From the NCBI GenBank assembly GCA_949751835.1, contig CATKHK010000128.1, positions 33,700-97,699 on the forward strand: a stretch of 64,000 nucleotides of DNA, given 5' to 3'. The notes beneath the pieces were generated by a model, which did not search any database, was not told where the DNA came from, and was given only the letters and a program-made list of their open reading frames with translations. The position numbers were made by a program, and so were the translations under genes. The stretch is from Blepharisma japonicum (taxonomy: Eukaryota; Ciliophora; Heterotrichea; Heterotrichida; Blepharismidae). Shown piece by piece: positions 55,993-64,000 of this stretch. Every line of letters begins with the position of its first letter. Position 1 is the first letter of the stretch.

Positions 55993-57665
55993 ATGAAGCC
56001 AATGCAATTTTTTGAGCCAGAATACAAGCATAAGGCTGAATATGCATGCCAATGCACCTCTTCTCAAACTTTATCATTTGAATTGATTTTGGACAGCATA
56101 AAAAGCTAAATAGCAAGGCTCACATCATTGATTCTATTTTTGAGAGCCATGTGAAGGAACAAAAGAAGCAATTCTTAATTTTCTTGTAAAAGAAGAGTTA
56201 AAAATATAAAGCTGAAAAAGAAGGTACTTGAGCCCTTCAGTCAGCGTTTACTTGAATCAGGAAATGAAACCAAAGAATCTCTAAAAAAATTTGGATTCAG
56301 GCTTGGGCTGAAAATAAGAAATTATGTTACAAAAATTTCTAAAACTCTAAAACTGTCAAAGTCAGAGGATCAAATTTTAGGAATATTAAGTTTAAAGCCT
56401 GATGAAGCTGTTTAGAAAATTAAAAAAATCATCCCAGGTAATCAAGAATGGTACAGAAGTGCAAAATTCTTTTGTGGGCTCAACGAAAAAATTGAAAAAA
56501 ATAATTGAGTGTTATATTGAAGACAAATTTGAAGCTTATTTAAATAAAAGACTTTCTAATATAGAAAATACTCTTGAAGAGCAAAATAAAGCTATCAATT
56601 CAAGTAATGACAAACTTGAAGCTTATTTAAATAGAAGACCCACTAATATGAAAAATAATCTTCGAGAGCACGATAAAGTTGTCAATTCAAATGATGAAGA
56701 GCATAAAAAGATTATTGACTGAACGGACTATGAGCTGACAAACATCAAAGACTTTATTTCTAAACTGATAAATAGGAATAATAAAAACAAGAGAAATACA
56801 GAAGACTAAAAAAAGAATAAAACTAAAAATGCAAAACAAAATCGATTTGCATAATAATTAAACAATTAAGATTACTATAAATCTTATAAAAAAGAATGAA
56901 TCAGAAAGATCTCAGAAGATTCGAGAATTAAGAGCCAAGAAATCAGAAATTCTAAATAGACTAAGCGATCTACAAAAGTACCTGCATTTATGATCCGCTT
57001 CTTCAGCAAGCATATAAGCATTATAATAGTGCTTATTGCAAAAAAACTTCTCTTTATACAATTAATGAGGATAACAACATAAATAATATGATTGTTTATG
57101 ATACAGAAAATAGTAGTAAAAAAATCAGGTTGTTAGGAACTCCTGAAATAGACATGGCACATGCATTGTTCAGCTGTATAATGGTAATTTATTTTGTTTT
57201 GGTCGCTAATTACCAATTTCAGGGGTTCCTTGATAATTGATAAAAATTATAGAGTTCAACATCTCCCTTTTGAAATTCCTTGCAAATACTCATCAGCTAT
57301 CTATTTCAATAATAATGTTTATTGCTTTGGAGGACATAATACTAAAAATGCTTTAATTTTCTCAGATAAGTTTGATCTGAACGAAAACCCATGGATCAAA
57401 TTATGCGCGCTTCTACAAGATGATCGCAGTTGCAATAGTGTAATATTTAATGGAAATATTTTGATTTCTGAAAGGATTAATAAAAATTGTTTACGATTTT
57501 TAATTGGCAGTAATATTTTCACAACAATTTCTTATGATTTTGAAGGTGATAAAGACAAGATCCTTATAAATTGAGAGAGATTGTATTTAATTGAAGCGAA
57601 TCAATTTATGAAAGTGAAGTATCAAATGGCACTGCCTGGAAAAGAATTGCAGGCTCAAAAATAAA
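55993..57665 (+). pseudogene. B-box/coiled-coil/Kelch relic
   Basis: Colinear with the intact gene at 58670 and the partial gene at 63477, but broken by stops and shifts. The zinc ligands are already lost (MQFFEPEYKHKAEYACQC where intact copies have QCF..GCK..V.YAC). A coiled-coil piece is open at 56402-56722 and a Kelch-like piece at 57194-57574 (KYSSAIYFNNNVYCFGGHN). The last visible similarity ends near 57665. Confidence 0.8.
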
Positions 57666-57894
57666 TATTTTTTAGTCAAGTTTATATGACATATAATGAA
57701 GGAGCAATAAGCATTGCACACAGTTGCACAAATTATGTTAGATACTTTTTAACTTGAATGAAAAAATATTAACTGAATTTGTTTAAAATATAATAGATCT
57801 CATTTAATGCTCTTTCGCCGTTAACTCATAATTCTTAATAATTATTTTATTGGTTAAACTAGCTTATATCTTTCTAAATCTAAAGAAAGGGGAT

Positions 57895-58305
57895 ATGAAT
57901 CAAGTGACAAGCAAGAGATATGTAATAAAATAAACATTAGAAGTGGATCATTTGGAAATGTTTTCTAAGGGAAATATAAGCATACTAGTAAGCGTGTAGC
58001 ATAACTTCAAATAGTTTTAAAAATGGTAAGGAATCAACTCATTGATCATAATAATTTATTATTTAGTTATGGATTTACTTGAAGACTCTTTAGAATAATT
58101 TTTATCAAAAAAGATAAATAGAGATCAGATTTAGAAATTACAAATACATCAGACTTAGGAAATTATCAAAAAATAGATCATATTGCACAAAAACACTCTA
58201 ATTGCGTAGTTACAAGAAATTTTCCCGAAAATTTTATTCGAAAATTTTGAACAAGAAGAAAGTTTAAAAGTTTATTAAGAGGCAGCCTCCTAGAAAACTT
58301 AAGCA
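57895..58305 (+). pseudogene. Protein-kinase relic with many TAA/TAG codons
   Basis: A glycine-loop-like RSGSFGNVF-(stop)-GKYK at 57930-57980 is followed, after one frame change near 58045, by YLVMDLLEDSLE-(stop)-FLSKKINRDQI, matching the hinge and next helix of a kinase. About ten TAA/TAG interrupt an otherwise protein-like reading. Confidence 0.55.
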
Positions 58306-58379
58306 ATTTAAGTATTTAACCATTTAACTAGAAAGTTGAAAATTTCATAGCTTCTTATCTTCTAATTAAATCAGCTAGA

Positions 58380-58640
58380 GCTTTTCCTTATTTTTATAAT
58401 AGCATGCAGAGTTTTGGTCGATTCTATTGCATCTTTGTAATGTTTTACTGCTTTTCATATCTCGTTTCACTATAGAAGATATACTCTATATGATCATATC
58501 ATAAGCATGGTTTGAATCATTTCTAATAGCTTCTTTATAGCATTCCATAGCTTCTAATCTTTTGCCTAACTTATATAGAGAATTTTCTTTGCTCATATAA
58601 ATGCTTCATTTAGATTGGCTCTAATTTCATCGCTGTAATA
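58380..58640 (-). pseudogene. TPR-repeat relic
   Basis: The minus strand from an ATG at 58596 reads LYKLGKRLEAMECYKEAI, a good TPR unit (L..LG....A...Y..AI), then stops at a TAG after about 35 codons; weaker TPR-like sequence follows. Confidence 0.5.
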
Positions 58641-58669
58641 TTTTATATCTTTTTCATCATAGGATTAAG

Positions 58670-60418
58670 ATGAATCAAAAGAAGTGCTTTGAACTAGGCT
58701 GCAAAAATGAAGTTGAGTATGCATGCAAATGCACCTCTCCTGAATCTTTCTTTTGTAAGATGCATAGCGAAAGGCATATTAAAAAGAAAATTGCTGGCAG
58801 GGATCATTCATTGTACTTTATTTTTCCAGAGTCTTTAGAAGAGACAAAACAAGCTGTTCTTAGATTTCTTATGAAAGAAGATTCAAAGTATAGGAAGCTA
58901 AAGAAGTTAATTATAGATTCCTTTAATCAGCGTCTAGCTAATTTGGAAGAAGATTTAAGACAATACACTAGAAATTTAGATACTGTTTCAGATAATGTAT
59001 GAAATTTGCGTTTAGAAATTTGTGGAGCTGAAAAATCGTTGGAGTCAAACCGAAACTCAATTACAGAGTTATTGACTTTACAGCCTGAAGAAGCTGTAAA
59101 CAAAGTAAAATCGATAATCTCAGCTGAAAAGCATTGGTATAATGGTGCAAAGTTGTTTCATATATACAGCAAAGACTTAGAAAGTTTAATTGCATCTTTC
59201 GTTAATAAGAGATTTCAAGCATTTCTTAATACTATGCTCTCCAATAAAGAAAGCAGTATTGAAGCAAATAATAAAACTATAAATTCGGCTGGGATTAAGG
59301 TAGCAAACATTAAGGATTTGATTTCTTTAAAAGCAAATGAAAACAGTGAGAGTTTAAAAGTGCTTCAAAATTTATTAAGATTCAAAAAAGAGAATGAGAT
59401 TGCGGCAAGGCTGCTTAGTTCTAAAATAAACTCCATTACTAGTGATATCAACAGTAAACTCAAAATATCAAAAAGCCAATTAAATCTTATGGATATTATT
59501 AATACTTTAAGACATAAAACAGCTGAGTTTTTGAGTAGACCAAACAATCGAGAATTAGAGATGGATTTCAGAGAAACTTGCTCTGCGTACCAGAACATTT
59601 ATAGCATTTATGATCCACTGCTAGCTCAAGCTTACCAAGATTATCTTAATGCTTATCAACAAAACACATCTCTTTATAATCTATATAAGAATAACGAATT
59701 AACTATTTATCACACTGAAACTGAAACCAAAGATGTCAAAATCTTGCATACTCCAGAACCACTAGACTCAGGCACTTGCATAACTCAACTTCCAAATGGC
59801 AAGCTATTCTGTTTTGGTAATGATCCAGCTTCTGGAATTACATTGCTATTTGATGTGAATGGTAGAGTTGAAGTGCTGCCATCTGGAATTCCTTGCTGTC
59901 TTTCATCATGTATCTATTTCAACAACAGCCTCTATTGCTTTGGAGGATTTGATAATAAGAATCTTTTAACTCTATCTAGTAGATTTGATTTGGATCAAAA
60001 TCGATGAATTCAATTAACTCCATTGCCAAAAGCTCATTCTAGTTGCAATAGTATAATATTTAATAGGAATATTTTGATTTCTGGATATAAAAATTGAAAT
60101 CTTTTGCGATATTCAATTGATAGCAACTCTTTCACAACAATTCCTTATGAGTTTGCATATGATAAAAGAAAGATCCTGATAAATGCAGAGAGATTGTATT
60201 TGATTGAATGCGGCCGTGATGGATCAATCTATGAAAGCGAAATTGGAAGTGACACGAACTGGAAATGAATAGCATACTCAAAAATCGAATGTTCTCCTTG
60301 GCAAGTGTATTGTTCGTATAACAAAGGAGGAATATGCATTGGGATAATTGATAATATGTTTGAAAGAAAATACTTCAAGTTTGATTTGAATGGAAAGAGA
60401 GTGATTATATTAGAGTAA
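58670..60418 (+). CDS. B-box / coiled-coil / Kelch-like protein (intact)
   Basis: 582 aa with four TGA-Trp codons (59000, 60005, 60095, 60266). Residues 4-50 are a B-box-like zinc finger (CFELGCKNEVEYACKC, then FFCKMHSERH). About 55-330 is coiled coil with the family block LTLQPEEAVNKVKSII. About 350-580 is a set of Kelch-like blades (GKLFCFGNDPASG, SCIYFNNSLYCFGGFDNKN, then LYLIECGRDGSIYE), two of them containing TGA-Trp. This is the cleanest family member in the window and the reference for the relics. Possibly an adaptor, by analogy with B-box and Kelch proteins elsewhere. Confidence 0.85.
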
Positions 60419-60639
60419 TTATAAAATGATTAGTTAAAAGTAATTTTTAAAGCTTTTGAAATAAATGTTAAGGATAGTTAATCCTTAAAATAGATTTCGC
60501 AAATGTTACTGCATAATTATCTAGTTCATCACACTCATCCTTTTAATTAAGGACAGGGAATAAATTGGAATAACTTTCTGATAATGCTGTATATCACCTA
60601 TTTCTGACCGTAAATCTGCATTTTATTCGATAACTGGCT
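60419..60639. other. Spacer, nothing recognised
   Basis: AT-rich spacer after the intact B-box/Kelch-like gene. Confidence 0.4.
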
Positions 60640-61270
60640 CTTCAAGGTTATGAATTTTCTCTTGCAATAAATGTTTTATTACTAAAGATACTTTAGATAA
60701 GTTTATTTTCAAGTGTCTTAATGTTTGGTATTAGGATACTTTTTTTTGTTGCAATTTTTAATTTTTCTTTTAAAATTATTTTCATTAATAACAATCTGCT
60801 TTTTTTCAGCTAAAGCGGCTATTTCTTGTTTTTAATCTTTTATTTCTTTATTGGAGTATCATTATTGTTGTTTCTCAGGCCTAAATTTTCATTTTTCAAA
60901 TCAGATTTGCGAAAACAGTGACTTTCGGCAGATTGGTTACTCAAATTTTGAATCTGCTATTTTCTCTTTCTAAGGCTAAATTGGAGGTCTATATATATTA
61001 TTTGAATGGTTTCATTTTTGATTCAACACTATCATAATTAATTTGATTTCTAAGCACTTGTGCCGCATTTTTAGATTTCATATAATCTTTTTTTCAATTC
61101 TGTGCATCTATTATTAAACTCTATTACACAAATTCAATAATCTTTCATAGCAGATTCTTGAGTGCTTAAAATTACTTCTTTTTCCTCCAATTTCTGTTTT
61201 AGCTCATTAATCTTCTTGATACTATTTGTTCAGGCTTATTAATCTTTTGTCTACTGTTTTAAATATTACT
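60640..61270 (-). pseudogene. Coiled-coil relic
   Basis: The minus strand reads as charged coiled-coil pieces (INELKQKLEEKEVILSTQESAM, quoted here as INELKQKLEEKEV) with many stops and shifts. No domain identifies it. Confidence 0.4.
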
Positions 61271-61377
61271 CCTATCCCACAGCTCACTATGGAATATTAC
61301 TGCTGGGAGTTTGGGTCTATAATAATATATTATAAACCCATTCAATAAGATCCCCCCTTTGACATTACCTCTTCACA

Positions 61378-62452
61378 ATGCAAGATCACCAGATCCTCTC
61401 ACCCCAGATATACACCGAGATCCTTTCAATTCTTAGCTTGGAATCTGAGAGCCTTAAGCTATTGGCTGTTTAGAAGGTAGATTTTCACATGTCGCGATTT
61501 TAATTTATAAGCTGGATATGGAGCTTAATAATCAAAATGAAGTCAATATACTTCGTTCCCAACTGAATCAAACAATAAAAAATCCCAAAAATAAAATAAT
61601 TGAAACTAAAATTGCTCAGCAATTTAATCTACCAATGCTTCAAACTTATAAAGAATTTGATTGGACTGGCCATTGATTTAAATATCTTTATCTAATTGAA
61701 GAGAAATGCAAGGAACCTAAATTGATTATTTATGACACTGAAAGTGAAAGAGAAGAGATAAAAATATTGAAGCCTCACGACAATTTAGATAGACGCACAT
61801 GCATTGCTCAACTTCCAAATGGGGAACTATTCTGTTTTGGCAATTTTTAAATTCTGGAGTTACCTTAATAATTGAAAGCGATTATAAAGTTCGAGTGCTA
61901 CCATTTGGAGCACCTTGCCACTTCTCATCAGCTATCTATTTCAATGGAAATATTTATTGCTTTGGAGGCTGAGGGACAAATTATAGCTCTTTAGCTTTAT
62001 CTAGCAGCATTGATTTGAATAGAAATAGATGAATTATATTAAAACCAATGCCTAAATCAGATTCCTCTTGCAAATGCGTAGCATAATATGGGAATATTTT
62101 GATTGCTGGAAAAAATAAAAATATTTTGATATACTCAATTGATATTGACTCTTTTTCGACAATTCCTTATGACTTTGGAGAAAAGATAAAAAAGATTCTT
62201 ATAAAAGCAGAAGAGAGGCTATGCTTGATTATATGATGAGAATTAGGAAAAATGTATGAGAGCGAAATTGGAGATGAGTATACTTGAAAAGAAATAGGAA
62301 ATTCAAAGCATAGAATTAATTCTTTTCAAGTTTATTGTTTGTATAGAAAAGGAGTAATATATATATAGGATGCAATGCATATTATCATAGTATGCATGCC
62401 TGCGAAAGAGAATACATTAAGTTTCATTTAGATAAAAAATATCAAATTTAAA
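61378..62452 (+). pseudogene. F-box-like / Kelch-like relic
   Basis: Opens with ATG and an F-box-like segment (LSPQIYTEILSILSLES), then a TAG. Further on come a Kelch-like blade (FNGNIYCFGGWGTNYSS, with the second Trp as TGA) and NRNRWIILKPMPKS (Trp again TGA). Single-base shifts (for example near 61845) and stops such as a TAA near 62084 break the frame. Confidence 0.65.
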
Positions 62453-62657
62453 TTAGGTAAGCAAAAGTTAATACTTTGAAATTATTCATTCAATTGATAA
62501 TGTACAATATAAATAATTATATTAAAAAATGCAAGTTGCATATATAAAATATAAAAAATTATTTATTGCTCTTATTTTCTAAAAATGGAAATTATTCCAA
62601 TATTCTTACTTATCTTAAGTGGTAATACTGGGGAATTAAAGATAGAAGAGTTATAAA

Positions 62658-63182
62658 TATGAATCTCCGTGAAATTCTACAAAGTTGGATTTTGAATCCT
62701 GAGTGCATTACCTAGTGAAATGAACTCAGATTATATAGCTAGGTATGAACAAAGGAAGGCTTTGAAAAATCTTCCAATTCATATTGCAATTCCATCGAAA
62801 TGTTTCTTTGACTTATTTTATTATCATCCATCTTCAAAGACTCTAAATCATCCTTATATAAGGCTGGAAGCACTTAAGACCACTCTGAAATTCCTTCAAA
62901 AAAGAAAATAAAAATGATATTGATAGCACTTTCACGAACATAAACAAAGAAATTTTTAATTATATAAACAAATCCCAAACTATTGAAGATTACTTAGGCT
63001 GATGAATTGTTGTATTCTTGTATGATAAATTTCCCAGCTATATGCACTCAGAAGAGCTTGATAAGCTCTTGTGAAATAATTTATAAAGAGCTTTGAGGAA
63101 TCAAGTTGTCCTCCCAAACAAAGATTATTTGGTTAAGTGGCCTAAAGATCTAATACAGAATTTATGGACTGTAAAAAAATAA
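62658..63182 (+). pseudogene. Broken gene of unknown family
   Basis: An ATG at 62658 reads MNLREILQSWILNPEC and then a TAG. The frame changes at about 62716 to a 63-codon open stretch (IARYEQRKALKNLPIHI), shifts again at about 62911 (DYLGWW with both Trp as TGA), and ends at TAA 63180-63182 after one internal TAA. Read piecewise it looks like one former protein of about 170 aa. No family recognised; two or three indels separate it from an intact frame. Confidence 0.5.
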
Positions 63183-63476
63183 AATAAATATAAAAACTTA
63201 TAGTGAACATTATATTTCTTGCAAGCACTATAAATTAAATTTAAAATTAAGCAACACTAAAGCCATGAAATAAAAATCACATAAAAATCGTAAAATATAT
63301 TCTCATTTTAATAAGCAAAAACATATAAAAAATGCAAGAAATGAGTTTTAATTACTAAAAATCAAGCCAATAAATGCTTATGAATCTTAAAAACTAAATT
63401 AATTTTATCTAACTTTATTATATAAAAAGTATATAACTAAAATTTAACTATAATAAGACAGAATTATAATAATTAT

Positions 63477-64000
63477 ATGGAGATTATGCAATGTTTCGAG
63501 CAAGGGTGCAAGCGTGAGGTTATATATGCATGCCCATGCGATTCTCCTATAATTTTATCTTGTGAAAAGCATTTTGGAAAGCATTTAACCCAGCCTGATA
63601 AAGCTCATGATTTTGAGATAATTTTTATAGAGCCATGCAAAGGGACAAAAGAAGCGATTCTTGGATTTTTTACAAAAGAGCAGTCAAAAAATAGCAAGCT
63701 GAAGGAAAAGATACTAGCATCCTTTAGTCAACGCTTGATTGAATCAGAGAGCGACATTGAAGGACTTTTAAAAGATTTGGATTCAGAATCAGCTGAGCTA
63801 AGCAATTATTTTACAAAGATTTCTCAAATTCGAAAATTATCAAAATCAGAGCAGGATCCTATTCTAGGGTTACTGAGTTTACATCCTGATCAAGCTATTG
63901 AGAAATTAAAAAAAATTATCCCAGCTAATCGAGAATTGTACAGCAGTGCAAGATTATTTTGCGGGCTCAACGAAAAAGTTGAAAAAATGATTGGGCATTT
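63477..64000 (+). CDS. B-box / coiled-coil protein, partial at 3' end
   Basis: 174 codons are visible, all open. Start at 63477 (MEIMQCF; the second Met, at 63486, is possible). The B-box-like finger has QCFEQGCKREVIYACPC, then SCEKHFGKH. A coiled coil follows, with the family block LLSLHPDQAIEKLKKIIP and FCGLNEKVEKM at the edge. It is close to the relic at 55993, which appears to be its decayed relative. Which C-terminal module (Kelch-like, pseudokinase or none) it carries lies outside the window. Confidence 0.8.
   Translation, partial: MEIMQCFEQGCKREVIYACPCDSPIILSCEKHFGKHLTQPDKAHDFEIIFIEPCKGTKEAILGFFTKEQSKNSKLKEKILASFSQRLIESESDIEGLLKDLDSESAELSNYFTKISQIRKLSKSEQDPILGLLSLHPDQAIEKLKKIIPANRELYSSARLFCGLNEKVEKMIGH

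Noticed and set aside
1-64000. Standard genetic code, as in Stentor
   Set aside because: It would split at least 11 recognisable proteins at TGA, including single EF-hand and LRR units; TAA and TAG behave as stops throughout the intact genes.
1-64000. Window-wide TAA/TAG = Gln code
   Set aside because: Intact genes end cleanly at TAA or TAG at the expected family lengths (TBCB, HMG, Bet1-like); only one relic shows Gln-like stops.
1-64000. tRNA genes, rRNA genes, CRISPR arrays, telomere repeats
   Set aside because: I scanned for T-loop-like GTTCRANYC with matching stems, rRNA landmarks, regular spacer arrays and CCCTAA-type runs and saw none that hold up.

Overview
The window reads as somatic (macronuclear) DNA of a heterotrich ciliate, most likely Blepharisma or a close relative. 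Two signs support this. First, UGA is read as tryptophan: 30 in-frame TGA codons in 11 genes fall where tryptophan is expected (EF-hand loops, leucine-rich repeats, a glycogen-binding domain, Kelch-like repeats), and only TAA and TAG end genes. Second, all seven introns I could place are 15 or 16 nt long, GT..AG. The DNA is AT-rich and there is no bacterial-style operon. The species name is an inference from family knowledge, not from a search.

Positions 1-44,300 are gene-dense, with genes on both strands and short spacers. In order: exportin-7 (partial, minus); a coiled-coil protein; a basic unknown protein; a FYVE-like zinc-finger coiled-coil protein; a predicted N-myristoylated ubiquitin-like/Cys-rich protein; a candidate structured RNA; two small CX3C proteins (one FAM136-like); an unknown protein; a tandem pair of helix-turn-helix-like proteins, the second apparently broken by one missing base; a 1249-aa EF-hand protein; a Bet1-like SNARE; an HMG-box protein; tubulin-folding cofactor B; a secreted repeat protein; a 4253-aa Cys-rich single-pass receptor-like protein (12.8 kb, minus); a tandem pair of EF-hand proteins with MGNCC/MGSCC N-termini; an NT-C2 protein with a CaaX end; two cytoskeletal-looking proteins; an amino-acid transporter; a C2-like/zinc-ribbon protein; and an LRR-CBM48 protein.

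From about 44.3 kb to the end the character changes. Gene density drops, and the region is full of duplicated, truncated and frameshifted copies. One divergent gene pair was duplicated and each copy kept a different partner. A 981-bp segment is repeated about 1.2 kb away. A B-box zinc-finger/coiled-coil family occurs in intact forms (joined to a kinase-like domain that lacks catalytic residues, or to Kelch-like repeats) and as several relics. Relics of a protein kinase, TPR repeats and an F-box/Kelch-like protein lie between them. It looks like a fast-evolving accessory or subtelomere-like block, though no telomere repeat is present.

The genes do not form one pathway. Shared themes are Ca2+ sensing and membrane signalling (EF-hand, myristoylated, CaaX and NT-C2 proteins), the microtubule cytoskeleton (TBCB, coiled-coil proteins), membrane traffic (Bet1, FYVE-like) and the cell surface (giant Cys-rich protein, secreted repeat protein).
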